Shown here in pieces: positions 25,598-33,404 of a DNA stretch of 64,000 nucleotides. Each line of letters opens with the position of its first letter. Positions within the stretch are counted from its first letter, which is position 1. A program made the translations under genes and the position numbers. The notes below the pieces were generated by a model. That model saw nothing but the letters and a program-made list of their open reading frames with translations. It searched no databases and was not told where the DNA came from. The stretch lies in assembly GCA_002379425.1 (NCBI GenBank), contig DFTH01000011.1:173317-237316 (forward strand), written 5' to 3'. The stretch is from Prevotella sp. UBA4217. GTDB taxonomy: Bacteria > Bacteroidota > Bacteroidia > Bacteroidales > Bacteroidaceae.

Positions 25598-26295
25598 TGG
25601 ACTTCCAGAACGGGACATTTATCTATATCAACAAGCCATACCGGATGTCGAGTTTCGGTGCCTTGGCACATATCCGCTATCTGGTGTCGAAGCGGCTCCA
25701 TGTGAAGCGGGTGAAGATGGGACATGCCGGGACGCTGGATCCGCTGGCCACGGGTGTGCTGATCCTTTGTACGGGAAAGGCGACCAAGCAGATAGAAGCA
25801 CTGCAGTCGCACACCAAGGAATATACGGCCACCTTGCAACTGGGTGCCACAACGCCCAGTTATGACATGGAGCACCCGGTGGATCAGACCTATCCTTCCA
25901 GTCACATCACAAGGGAAAGGATCGAAGGGATACTGCCGCGCTTTGTTGGTGATATTATGCAGGAGCCGCCTCTCTTTTCGGCCTGTATGGTGGCAGGCGA
26001 CAGGGCATACGAGTTGGCCCGCAGAGGTGAGAATGTCAGACTGGCTGCCAAGCCTGTCCGTATAGATGATATAGAACTGACGGCCTTCGACCCGGAGGCG
26101 ATGCAGATGAGCATCCGTGTTGTCTGCGGCAAAGGCACCTACATCCGTTCGCTGGCCCGTGACATCGGGGAGGCCTTGGGTAGTGGGGCTTATCTGACAG
26201 CCCTCTGCCGTACCCGTGTGGGGGATGTGCGCATCGAAGACTGCCTTACATTTGAAGAATTCCCAGCCTGGCTGGACAAAAACATACCAGAATGA
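25597..26295 (+). CDS. truB: tRNA pseudouridine(55) synthase
   Basis: Makes pseudouridine 55 in the T loop of tRNAs. 232 residues; the catalytic Asp is in [14 protein letters not shown] (D48), with the family motifs [10 protein letters not shown] and [19 protein letters not shown]. Start ATG 25597 shares its first base with the uppP stop, and its stop overlaps queA (ATGA, 26292-26295), so three genes are translationally linked. Confidence 0.96.
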   Translation: MDFQNGTFIYINKPYRMSSFGALAHIRYLVSKRLHVKRVKMGHAGTLDPLATGVLILCTGKATKQIEALQSHTKEYTATLQLGATTPSYDMEHPVDQTYPSSHITRERIEGILPRFVGDIMQEPPLFSACMVAGDRAYELARRGENVRLAAKPVRIDDIELTAFDPEAMQMSIRVVCGKGTYIRSLARDIGEALGSGAYLTALCRTRVGDVRIEDCLTFEEFPAWLDKNIPE

Positions 26296-27410
26296 AGTTA
26301 TCACAGTTTAAGTTTAAACTCCCTGAGGGGCTGGTGGCACTGGAGCCCTCGTTCCATCGTGATGAATGCCGTCTGATGGTGGTGCACCGCAAGAGCGGGA
26401 AGATTGAAATGACCAAGCAAGACGAGAAGGGCAATGACCTGGAAGACGAAGAGGGTAACCCCGTCTATCTCGACTTCCGTAATATCCTCGACTATTTTGA
26501 AGAGGATGATACATTCGTGTTTAATGATACACAGGTGTTCCCTGCCCGCCTCTATGGCACAAAGGAGAAGACGGATGCTAAGATCGAGGTGTTCTTGTTG
26601 CGCGAGTTGAACCAAGACCTGCGCCTGTGGGATGTCCTCGTAGAGCCAGCCCGTAAGATTCGTATCGGCAACAAACTGTTCTTTGAGGATGACGGTCCGA
26701 TGGTGGCTGAGGTTATCGACAATACCACCAGCCGTGGCCGTACACTGAGGTTCCTCTACGACTGTCCGCACGACGAGTTTAAGCGCGAACTCTTCGCCTT
26801 AGGGGCTGCACCGCTACCGCGCTATATCATCGACAACCGTCCTGCCACCGAAGAGGATATGGAGCGCTTCCAGACTATCTATGCCAAGAATGAGGGAGCG
26901 GTCACAGCACCGGCAACGGGACTGCACTTCAGCCGCGAACTGTTGAAGCGCATGGAGATCAAGGGCATCAACTTCGCCTATATCACCCTCCATTGCGGAC
27001 TTGGCAGTTTCGACCCCATCGAGGTGGAAGACCTCACGAAGCACAAGATGTCGTCCGAACAGATGTTTGTAAGCAAGGAGGCATGCGACATGGTCAATGC
27101 CACCAAGACGGCAGGACATCGGGTCTGTGTCGTAGGAACGAGTACTGCCCGTGCGACAGAGACGGCCGTCGGTACCGATGGCATGCTGAAAGAATATGAG
27201 GGTTGGACAAACAAGTTTATCTTCCCCCCATACGAGTTCGGACTGGCTAATGCCATGGTGGGCAACTTCTACCATCCAGAATCGACGATGATGATGAGTG
27301 AATGCTCCTTTGGAGGTTACGACTTGGTCTATGAGGCTTACAAACTGGCCGTGAAGCATGGCTATAAGTTTGGCTGCTATGGTGATGCATTGCTAATCCT
27401 GGATGATTGA
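26292..27410 (+). CDS. queA: S-adenosylmethionine:tRNA ribosyltransferase-isomerase
   Basis: Transfers the ribosyl part of SAM to preQ1 in tRNA, giving epoxyqueuosine. 372 residues. Motifs seen: [43 protein letters not shown] and [14 protein letters not shown] Glu/Asp/Lys-rich insert (about residues 41-60, [15 protein letters not shown]) is present near the N-terminus. It sits in an operon with truB, another tRNA modification gene. Confidence 0.96.
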   Translation: MKLSQFKFKLPEGLVALEPSFHRDECRLMVVHRKSGKIEMTKQDEKGNDLEDEEGNPVYLDFRNILDYFEEDDTFVFNDTQVFPARLYGTKEKTDAKIEVFLLRELNQDLRLWDVLVEPARKIRIGNKLFFEDDGPMVAEVIDNTTSRGRTLRFLYDCPHDEFKRELFALGAAPLPRYIIDNRPATEEDMERFQTIYAKNEGAVTAPATGLHFSRELLKRMEIKGINFAYITLHCGLGSFDPIEVEDLTKHKMSSEQMFVSKEACDMVNATKTAGHRVCVVGTSTARATETAVGTDGMLKEYEGWTNKFIFPPYEFGLANAMVGNFYHPESTMMMSECSFGGYDLVYEAYKLAVKHGYKFGCYGDALLILDD

Positions 27411-27427
27411 GGATGAAGTAAGGGTAT

Positions 27428-27841
27428 ATGGGTGGCGAGCATCAGGTGTATCTGGGACTGGGCTCTAATATGGGCGACCGCGAGCAGACTATCCGACAGG
27501 CAGTGGAGATGATCGCTGAACGGATAGGGAGGGTGCTCCGCTGCTCCTCACTCATCGACACTGAGCCCTGGGGCTTCGAGTCCGAGAACAGATTCCTGAA
27601 TGGTGTCATCCTCTGTGAGACAACCCTTACACCCCACCAACTCCTCAAGGCCACGCAGAAGATTGAGCGGGACTTAGGTAGGCGTAAGTCCGTAAGACAA
27701 AGATACGTTGACCGCCCCATCGATATTGATATCCTGCTCTACGATGACCTGACGGTGGATGAGCCCGATCTCAAGATCCCGCATCCGTTGATGCATGAGC
27801 GGGATTTCGTGATGAAGCCTTTGGCAGAGATAAAAAAATAA
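27428..27841 (+). CDS. folK: 2-amino-4-hydroxy-6-hydroxymethyldihydropteridine pyrophosphokinase
   Basis: Pyrophosphorylates hydroxymethyldihydropterin in folate synthesis. 137 residues. Family signatures YLGLGSNMGDRE, SSLIDTEPWGF, FLNGVI and RPIDIDILLYDD are all present, with the closing IPHPLMHERDFVMKPL. Last gene of the ftsX operon; it ends at the bidirectional terminator shared with rpsO. Confidence 0.95.
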   Translation: MGGEHQVYLGLGSNMGDREQTIRQAVEMIAERIGRVLRCSSLIDTEPWGFESENRFLNGVILCETTLTPHQLLKATQKIERDLGRRKSVRQRYVDRPIDIDILLYDDLTVDEPDLKIPHPLMHERDFVMKPLAEIKK

Positions 27842-27842
27842 A

Positions 27843-27870
27843 AAGCCTCGCGGTTGGCGAGGCTTCTTAT
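27843..27870. terminator. Bidirectional terminator between folK and rpsO
   Basis: Stem AAGCCTCGC / GCGAGGCTT (9 bp), loop GGTTG, followed by CTTATTT on the plus strand and TTTTATTTTTT on the minus strand. Serves both convergent genes. Confidence 0.9.
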
Positions 27871-27874
27871 TTGC

Positions 27875-28144
27875 TTACTTACGAAGACCGAGGGCCTTGA
27901 TGATAGCACGATAACGATTGATGTCGTTCGTGTAGAGGTACTTCAGCAACTTGCGGCGCTTACCTACCAGCATGGTCAGTGAGCGGGCGGTGTTGTGGTC
28001 CTTGTGGTTCTTCTTCAGGTGCTCTGTCAGGTGAGAGATACGATAAGAGAAGAGGGCAATCTGAGCCTCTGCAGAACCAGTGTCAGTGGCGCTCTTGCCA
28101 AACTTACCGAAGATCTCTTCCTTCTTGGCTTTGTCTAAATACAT
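27875..28144 (-). CDS. rpsO: 30S ribosomal protein S15
   Basis: 89 residues, the standard length. Recognised by FGKSATDTGSAEAQIALFSYRI, LTEHLKKNHKDHNTARSL and LVGKRRKLLKYLYTND, which contact helix 20-22 of 16S rRNA. Monocistronic here, with a full consensus promoter and a leader of about 110 bases in which S15 autoregulation might act, though no specific structure is claimed. Confidence 0.98.
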   Translation of the reverse strand: MYLDKAKKEEIFGKFGKSATDTGSAEAQIALFSYRISHLTEHLKKNHKDHNTARSLTMLVGKRRKLLKYLYTNDINRYRAIIKALGLRK

Positions 28145-28257
28145 AGTTTTGAATGTGATTAAAATGTTGTTGCAAAAACATCTTTCTGACGCGCAGCGAC
28201 CCTAATCACGAGGCGGTTTACGTCGTCGGATGCTCCGGATTTTCCGAAATGCGGCTG

Positions 28258-28289
28258 CAAAGTTACGAATAAGTGGGCAAAAAAACAAA
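28258..28289 (-). promoter_or_regulatory. Promoter of rpsO
   Basis: Minus strand TTTG (28286-28289), 20-base spacer, TAACTTTG (28258-28265). Full consensus. Confidence 0.82.
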
Positions 28290-28410
28290 TTTTTCTTGAT
28301 TTTTTATGCTCTTTTTATAGTTAGAGGCTTTCTTCTCGTTATTCCTGCCATCTCTACAATCTCTTTTTTTTGTTAATGTTTTATAATTTTCACCTTGTTA
28401 TGATGTCCTT

Positions 28411-28444
28411 TTTGCATTTCCTACTGGATAAAGTGCTATCTTTG
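28411..28444 (+). promoter_or_regulatory. Promoter left in front of the barrel pseudogene
   Basis: TTTG (28411-28414), 22-base spacer, TATCTTTG (28437-28444), 17 bases before the pseudogene ATG. Spacing is slightly long. The rest of 28145-28410 holds only the rpsO leader and promoter and A/T-rich sequence. Confidence 0.5.
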
Positions 28445-28461
28445 CGCAGAATTTTAAATTC

Positions 28462-28742
28462 ATGTTGTTTAATAAGGCTGGTGTCCAGTTGGGTTTCCTG
28501 CTCTCTGCTAAGCACAAGGGAAGCGAATTATATGATGGGTATGGCATGATTTCGACGAGTCGGGCACTGATGGCATTAAGAAGATGGATTTCTCTATCCC
28601 CCTCGGCCTGTCTTATGAAATCAGCGACTTCGTGATCGATGCCCGCTACAACCTTGGTGTGGCAAATATCAATGATCATGGCATTGGCAAAATTCGTAAC
28701 AGCGTGATTATGCTGACCGTGGGCTACAAGATTCCCCTCTAA
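28462..28742 (+). pseudogene. Frameshifted, N-terminally deleted PorT-type outer-membrane barrel gene
   Basis: The first part reads FNKAGVQLGFLLSAKHKGSE (then LYDG) in the frame from 28462. After the GGG at 28537-28539 the frame must shift, apparently by a lost base, to continue VWHDFDESGTDGIKKMDF and IPLGLSYEISDFVIDARYNL, ending RNSVIMLTVGYKIPL and a stop at 28740-28742. These are typical last strands of PorT/OMP_b-brl_2 barrel proteins (usually ~200 residues), so the N-terminal half is also missing. The promoter directly before the fragment suggests an internal deletion. Confidence 0.75.
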
Positions 28743-28765
28743 GTCTTAGGCTTGATTGATATAGG

Positions 28766-28826
28766 GCGAGAAATCGCTTCTGCCAGCAAAAAAATATGGA
28801 GCAGAAGGCGATTTCTCGCTTTTTTT
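28766..28826 (+). terminator. Long hairpin terminator before typA
   Basis: Stem of 18 bp (GCGAGAAATCGCTTCTGC against GCAGAAGGCGATTTCTCGC with one bulged G), loop of 17 bases, followed by seven T at 28820-28826. It closes the pseudogene transcript. Confidence 0.88.
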
Positions 28827-28829
28827 GTA

Positions 28830-28837
28830 TAATTTTG
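28830..28837 (+). promoter_or_regulatory. -7 box for typA
   Basis: TAATTTTG, matching TAnnTTTG, 22 bases before the ATG. The -33 region is inside the preceding terminator stem and offers no TTTG. Confidence 0.5.
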
Positions 28838-28859
28838 CAGCCGTTTTAAGTAAATAGGT

Positions 28860-30668
28860 ATGCAGGATATCAGAAATATTGCAATTATTGCGCATGTGGA
28901 TCACGGTAAGACAACGCTCGTGGATAAGATGATGCTGGCTGGAAATCTCTTCCGTGAGGGACAGAATCTCAGCAATCAGGTACTCGATGCTAACGACCTG
29001 GAGCGGGAGCGTGGTATCACCATTCTCTCCAAGAACGTGAGCATCAACTGGAAAGGTGTGAAGATCAACATTATAGATACTCCGGGACACTCGGATTTTG
29101 GCGGTGAGGTGGAGCGTGTGCTCAACATGGCCGATGGCTGCCTCTTGCTCGTCGATGCCTTCGAAGGGCCCATGCCCCAGACGCGCTTCGTGCTGCAGAA
29201 GGCACTGGAGATCGGTCTGAAGCCCATCGTGGTGGTCAACAAGGTCGATAAGCCCAACTGTCGTCCTGAGGAGGTCTATGAGATGGTGTTCGACCTGATG
29301 TTCTCGCTCAACGCCACGGAGGACCAACTCGACTTCCCCGTGGTCTATGGTTCCGCCAAGAACGGCTGGATGGGGGAGGACTGGAAGACACCCACGGATA
29401 ATATTACCTATTTATTAGACAAGATCGTTGAGGTGATTCCTGCCCCGCAGCAGATTGAGGGCACGCCGCAGATGCTCATCACCTCGCTCGACTATTCGAG
29501 TTATCAGGGCCGTATCGCCGTGGGCCGCGTGCATCGCGGACAGTTGAGGGACGGCATGCAGGTGACCATCGCCCATCGCGACGGCTCGATGGAGAAGACG
29601 AAGATCAAGGAACTGCATACCTTCGAGGGCATGGGCCATGTGCGTACTCAGACTGTCGATTGTGGTGACATCTGTGCCGTCATCGGACTGGAGAAGTTTG
29701 AGATTGGCGACACCATCTGTGACCTGGAGAATCCAGAGCCACTGCCGCCCATTGCTATCGACGAGCCCACGATGTCGATGCTCTTCACCATCAACGACTC
29801 TCCCTTTTTCGGCAAGGAGGGTAAGTTTGTCACCTCGCGCCATATCAACGACCGTCTGGAGAAGGAATTGGAGAAGAACCTCGCCCTGCGCGTGGAGCCC
29901 TTTGAGGATGCCACGGACAAGTGGATCGTCTCTGGTCGTGGCGTGCTGCACCTCTCCGTATTGGTGGAGACCATGCGTCGTGAGGGCTATGAACTACAGG
30001 TAGGACAGCCGCAGGTGATCTACAAGGAGATCGATGGCAAGAAGTGTGAGCCTATCGAGGAACTGACGATTAACGTGCCTGAGGAATTCTCCTCAAAGAT
30101 GATAGACATGGTCACCCGTCGTAAGGGTGAGATGACCTCGATGGATAATCAGGGCGAGCGAGTGAACATTGAGTTCGACATTCCCTCGCGTGGCATCATC
30201 GGACTGCGTACGAATGTGCTGACGGCTTCGCAGGGGGAGGCCATCATGGCCCACCGCTTCAAGGAGTACCAGCCCTACAAGGGAGAGATTGAGCGTCGCG
30301 TGAACGGTTCGATGATCTCGATGGACACGGGCAATGCCTTTGCATACGCTATCGACAAACTGCAGGATCGCGGAAAGTTCTTTATTGATCCGGGTGAGGA
30401 TGTCTATGCTGGTCAGGTGGTGGGCGAGCATGTCCATGACAACGACCTCGTGGTGAACGTCTGCAAGGCCAAGCAACTCACCAATGTCCGTGCCTCTGGT
30501 ACTGACGACAAGGCCCGCATCATCCCGAAGACCGTCATGAGCCTGGAGGAGTGTCTGGAGTACATCAAGCAGGATGAACTTGTAGAGGTCACGCCGAAGT
30601 CGATGCGTATGCGCAAGATCATCCTCGACCACGACCAGCGCAAAAAGGCTGCGATTCAGCGAGGGTAG
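28860..30668 (+). CDS. typA: Translational GTPase TypA/BipA
   Basis: Ribosome-associated GTPase of the EF-G/LepA class involved in stress adaptation and 50S assembly. 602 residues. G motifs: AHVDHGKTT (11-19), [13 protein letters not shown] and NKVDK. Downstream are EF-Tu domain II ([20 protein letters not shown]), EF-G-like C-terminal domains and the TypA-specific end ([30 protein letters not shown]). Monocistronic. Confidence 0.97.
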   Translation: MQDIRNIAIIAHVDHGKTTLVDKMMLAGNLFREGQNLSNQVLDANDLERERGITILSKNVSINWKGVKINIIDTPGHSDFGGEVERVLNMADGCLLLVDAFEGPMPQTRFVLQKALEIGLKPIVVVNKVDKPNCRPEEVYEMVFDLMFSLNATEDQLDFPVVYGSAKNGWMGEDWKTPTDNITYLLDKIVEVIPAPQQIEGTPQMLITSLDYSSYQGRIAVGRVHRGQLRDGMQVTIAHRDGSMEKTKIKELHTFEGMGHVRTQTVDCGDICAVIGLEKFEIGDTICDLENPEPLPPIAIDEPTMSMLFTINDSPFFGKEGKFVTSRHINDRLEKELEKNLALRVEPFEDATDKWIVSGRGVLHLSVLVETMRREGYELQVGQPQVIYKEIDGKKCEPIEELTINVPEEFSSKMIDMVTRRKGEMTSMDNQGERVNIEFDIPSRGIIGLRTNVLTASQGEAIMAHRFKEYQPYKGEIERRVNGSMISMDTGNAFAYAIDKLQDRGKFFIDPGEDVYAGQVVGEHVHDNDLVVNVCKAKQLTNVRASGTDDKARIIPKTVMSLEECLEYIKQDELVEVTPKSMRMRKIILDHDQRKKAAIQRG

Positions 30669-30739
30669 AGCCAAGTTCGCAAAACACGGTATTTACGCGT
30701 ACACAGGCGTAGTAGTTGTCTTAATCCAAAAACAACTAA

Positions 30740-30800
30740 CACTTCTGACACTTCTTACACCTAAACTTTTTCCTCTTAGGTGTAAGAAGTGCGGGAAGTG
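30740..30800 (+). repeat. Strong hairpin built from 9-base units
   Basis: Sixteen perfectly paired bases (30749-30764 with 30776-30791, CACTTCTTACACCTAA), an internal 3/3 loop, then six more pairs (CACTTC with GAAGTG). Arms consist of degenerate 9-base units such as AACACTTCT-GACACTTCT-TACACCTAA. No T-run follows, so it is not a typical intrinsic terminator, but it may protect or end the typA mRNA. Confidence 0.85.
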
Positions 30801-30978
30801 TGGGATAAAAAGTGGGTAAGGCTACTATATATGCGCGTGCGTATATGCGCACATATAGAGATTTCGTCAGGTGAACAGTCGGGTGCGACATAGAAAGAGT
30901 CTTTTCTGGAATAGGAAGGCTGTTTCCTGAATTCCCAAGGCCTGGGAACAAAATGAGAAGGCACTTTACGGAACTGAG

Positions 30979-31041
30979 GAGGCTCCTCACGTTCGTAAAG
31001 AGGCTTCTCATTTTCGTAAAGAGGCTCCTCACGTTGCTAAA
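30979..31041 (+). repeat. Three tandem 21-base repeats
   Basis: 30979-30999, 31000-31020 and 31021-31041 share the pattern GAGGCTCCTCACGTTCGTAA, with four substitutions in the middle copy and a CG/GC swap in the last. Each begins with the palindrome GAGGCTCCTC or a close variant. Confidence 0.9.
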
Positions 31042-31100
31042 CTGCCTCTTTTCTGGAGTAGAGTGCCTCCTTTCCCGAAAATAGAGTGCCTTTTATAGTA

Positions 31101-31199
31101 TAGTTGTCTTATCCAGAAAATACGTGTCCCACCTGTCCCATCTGTCACTGTTTCGTGGACAGGTGGGACAGATGGGACATGTATTTTCGGCTTATCCTT
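31101..31199. repeat. Dispersed repeat copy 2 with long inverted repeat
   Basis: 31101-31132 is identical to the minus strand of 22537-22568. It continues into an inverted repeat: left arm TGTCCCACCTGTCCCATCTG (31125-31144 and on), right arm 31159-31180, with two non-Watson-Crick positions. Both arms are flanked by facing GAAAATAC / GTATTTTC blocks. Arms are made of 9-base CTGTCCCAY units. Confidence 0.88.
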
Positions 31200-31215
31200 A
31201 CTAACTTCTTATTCG

Positions 31216-31710
31216 TTACGCATCGGCGAAGACGCGGCCGTCGTCGAGGGTAATCTGGAGTTTGGTGTACTCTGAGTGGAAATCGTGCTGCAGACGGTCC
31301 AGATAGCGGGCGGCCTCCCACTTGCACATGGGCAGGTCGTGGAGCAGGTAGTTGCCGCAGGCCTCAGGTCGCGTGGCGGGCACCTCGTCCTGCGTGAGAA
31401 TCCATTGGAGACACGCGATGGTGAGGCGGCGCATGTCCTCAACGGTATAGTTTCCTTTCATGATGATATACATGCCTGTGAGACAGCCCATGGGACCTAC
31501 ATAGACCACGTCATCCTTCGCCTCGGAGTTGCGGAACCAGGTGGCCATCAGGTGCTCTAGGCTGTGCATGGCGGCCGGGGCAACGGCAGGCTCCTTGTTG
31601 GGTTCGGTGATACGCAGGTCGAAGGTGGTGAAGCCTTCATCCTCGCGTGAGACATAGATGCCTGGCTTCAGACGGGTGTGGTCGATGGTGAAACTTTGTA
31701 TGACTTCCAT
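31216..31710 (-). CDS. luxS: S-ribosylhomocysteine lyase
   Basis: Cleaves S-ribosylhomocysteine to homocysteine and the autoinducer-2 precursor DPD. 164 residues. Zinc ligands H49 and H53 (HSLEH) and C118 (EACGNY), catalytic Glu52 and Cys76 (GPMGCLTGMY) are all in place. Third gene of a minus-strand run with mtnN, which makes its substrate; the 36-base gap is filled with GTTCATA/GTTAAGA heptamer-like repeats. Confidence 0.97.
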   Translation of the reverse strand: MEVIQSFTIDHTRLKPGIYVSREDEGFTTFDLRITEPNKEPAVAPAAMHSLEHLMATWFRNSEAKDDVVYVGPMGCLTGMYIIMKGNYTVEDMRRLTIACLQWILTQDEVPATRPEACGNYLLHDLPMCKWEAARYLDRLQHDFHSEYTKLQITLDDGRVFADA

Positions 31711-31746
31711 TTCTTTAGTTCATAGTTAAGAGTTCATGGTTCATAG

Positions 31747-32376
31747 TTACAAACTCTCGATGAAGGTCTTGGTGACGTGGAAGGAGTTCTCGGCGATGGT
31801 GTCCCAGAAGTTGTGGTACATCGAGGCATCGGTATCGCGCAGGGGGATGTCGCTGATCACGCGGAAGGAGATGAAGGGCACCTTATAGATATGGCATACC
31901 TGTGCGATGGCGCACGACTCCATATCGACGGCCTTGGCCTCGGGGAAGTGGCCGATGATCTCGCGCATCTTCTCCTTGGAATCCACGAACCAGTCGCCAG
32001 TCACGATCAGTCCTGGCTTCGCACCCGTCAGCAGCGCTTTCTCCAGCAGGTAGGGATCGGCCTTATAGCGGACAGGCAGTCCTTGCACCTGACCATAGAC
32101 GGTGGTGTCGTCAATGGCTTTGCCACAATACACGTCGTGATAGGTCAGTTCAGAACTCACCACTACGTCCTGTAGGTTGATGTCGTCGCCGTTGCCGCCG
32201 GCACAACCGCTGGAGATGATGCAGTCGGGTTTGTACTGACGGATCATCTCTACTGTCTGAATAGCGGCGTTGACGGTGGCGATGCCGCTCTTCTGCAGAA
32301 TCACCTTGTCTTCGGGAAATAACGGACGGAGTTGCTGCAACTCCTTGTCCATCGCTACGATCATTCCTATTTTCAT
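31747..32376 (-). CDS. mtnN: 5'-methylthioadenosine/S-adenosylhomocysteine nucleosidase
   Basis: Removes adenine from SAH and MTA. 209 residues from the ATG at 32376 (MKIGMIVAMDKEL). An in-frame TTG at 32397 would overlap the methyltransferase stop and is less likely. Motifs: SGCAGGNGDDINLQDVV, VTGDWFVDS and the substrate-binding AVDMESCAIAQVC; a late ISDIPL segment carries the catalytic Asp. Sits between a SAM-dependent methyltransferase and luxS, forming an activated-methyl recycling group. Confidence 0.95.
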   Translation of the reverse strand: MKIGMIVAMDKELQQLRPLFPEDKVILQKSGIATVNAAIQTVEMIRQYKPDCIISSGCAGGNGDDINLQDVVVSSELTYHDVYCGKAIDDTTVYGQVQGLPVRYKADPYLLEKALLTGAKPGLIVTGDWFVDSKEKMREIIGHFPEAKAVDMESCAIAQVCHIYKVPFISFRVISDIPLRDTDASMYHNFWDTIAENSFHVTKTFIESL

Positions 32377-32393
32377 AACTTTCTTTAAAATTT

Positions 32394-33224
32394 TCAATTC
32401 TTCAATCTTTCAATTCTTCTTTGCCTTACAGCCTCATACATGAGGATGGCGGCTGAGACGCTGACGTTGAGCGAGTCGAGACGACCCAGCATAGGGATGC
32501 GGATATGGGCATCGGCAGCCTCGCGCCACTGTGGGGTGAGTCCCGTAGATTCCGTGCCCATCACGATGGCCGTGGCTTGGCGCATGTCGTAGTCGTAGTA
32601 TTCGTAGGAGTCCTGCAACTGTGCCGTCAGGATGCGGATGCCATGCGCCTTGAGGAAACGGATACACTCCTCAGAGGTACAGGTGGCAGTAGGTACGCTG
32701 AACACCCCTCCGATGCTGGCACGTATGAGGTTGGGATTATAGAGGTCTGTCAGTGGGTCGCAGACGATGACGGCATCGACACCAGCGGCCTCGGCCGTGC
32801 GGAGGATGGCTCCCAGGTTGCCTGGTTTCTCGACACTCTCGAGTACGACGATCAGGGGATTCTGCCTGCTGGAGAGTTGCCTTGAGAGGGCTGACAGCGT
32901 ATGCTCTTTTGTCCTGACCACGGCGATCAAGCCCTCGGTTGATCCACGATAGGCCATCTTCTCATAGACCTGTGGGGAGACATATAACTGGGGGGCGTGA
33001 ATCAGGGGGACAGGTCCATGATTCTGTGCAGAATCAAGCGACCTGTCCCCCTGATTCACGAATACCTCCACGACCTCATATCCACAGGCGATGCAATGCC
33101 CAATCTCGCGCTGCCCCTCCACGACGAAGAGACCCTCCTCACGTCGGAGCGAGGATTTCTGCTGCAGGGCTACTACGTGCTTCACCTTTGCATTCTGTAG
33201 GCTCGTGATGATGCTTCCTTCCAT
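32394..33224 (-). CDS. SpoU/TrmH-family RNA 2'-O-methyltransferase
   Basis: Knotted SPOUT methyltransferase for rRNA or tRNA ribose. 276 residues. An N-terminal substrate-binding domain (KHVVALQQKSSLRREEGLFV) precedes the three SPOUT motifs: ESVEKPGNLGAILRTAEAAG, AIVMGTESTGLTPQW and IPMLGRLDSLNVSVSAAILM. The -7 box at 33234-33241 fixes the start at 33224. Between residues about 56 and 76 a segment (QGDRSLDSAQNHGPVPLIHA) is encoded by a perfect 21-bp palindromic insertion, which the family does not normally have. Whether the target is 23S G2251 (RlmB) or another site is not clear. Confidence 0.9.
   Translation of the reverse strand: MEGSIITSLQNAKVKHVVALQQKSSLRREEGLFVVEGQREIGHCIACGYEVVEVFVNQGDRSLDSAQNHGPVPLIHAPQLYVSPQVYEKMAYRGSTEGLIAVVRTKEHTLSALSRQLSSRQNPLIVVLESVEKPGNLGAILRTAEAAGVDAVIVCDPLTDLYNPNLIRASIGGVFSVPTATCTSEECIRFLKAHGIRILTAQLQDSYEYYDYDMRQATAIVMGTESTGLTPQWREAADAHIRIPMLGRLDSLNVSVSAAILMYEAVRQRRIERLKN
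32996..33060. repeat. REP-like palindromic unit inside the methyltransferase gene
   Basis: Perfect 21-base arms (32996-33016 and 33040-33060; CGTGAATCAGGGGGACAGGT on the plus strand). Inside is a second 7-bp stem GATTCTG/CAGAATC with a two-base loop, separated from the outer stem by an asymmetric internal loop. This stem-bulge-stem form and the GGGGGACAGGT core resemble REP/RAYT palindromes (from memory). It is in frame and adds about 21 residues. Confidence 0.88.
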
Positions 33225-33233
33225 ATTCTGCTG

Positions 33234-33241
33234 CAAAATTA
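33234..33241 (-). promoter_or_regulatory. -7 box for methyltransferase-mtnN-luxS
   Basis: Minus-strand TAATTTTG, 10 bases before the ATG at 33224; the heptamer array lies upstream where a -33 element would be. Confidence 0.5.
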
Positions 33242-33249
33242 CTACTTTT

Positions 33250-33359
33250 AATTGAAGAATGAAGAATGAAGAGTGAAGAATTTGCTACCGCCCTTTGTGT
33301 TTTTGACTATTTTTAAGCCTGCGGCTATCTGATTCTTCATTCTTCATTCTTCATTCTTA
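33250..33359. repeat. Inverted arrays of a heptamer (GAAGAAT / ATTCTTC)
   Basis: About four GAAGAAT-type units at 33250-33284 face four ATTCTTC units at 33329-33357, between two divergent promoters. The arms can pair to form a long A/T-rich hairpin. Confidence 0.8.
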
Positions 33360-33370
33360 ATTTTATTTCG

Positions 33371-33378
33371 TACCTTTG
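33371..33378 (+). promoter_or_regulatory. -7 box for the YfhO-like gene
   Basis: TACCTTTG, 26 bases before the ATG at 33405. No TTTG at the right distance upstream. Confidence 0.55.
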
Positions 33379-33404
33379 CAGGCAGAATTAACAACTTGCA
33401 AGTT

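Larger units (their letters stand above)
30702..31199. repeat. Non-coding repeat and hairpin block between typA and luxS
   Basis: The 547-base gap between two convergent gene ends holds no credible gene. It contains a partial copy of the dispersed repeat (30704-30732), a 22-bp hairpin (30740-30800), an A/T-rich dyad near 30826-30857, three tandem 21-base units (30979-31041), a motif AGTGCCTCCTTTC (31062-31074) also found at 57634-57646, and a second repeat copy with a long inverted repeat (31101-31199). Each part is described separately. Confidence 0.85.

Noticed and set aside
28398..28679. 93-codon minus-strand frame
   Set aside because: Antisense of the barrel pseudogene and its promoter; translation has no familiar features.
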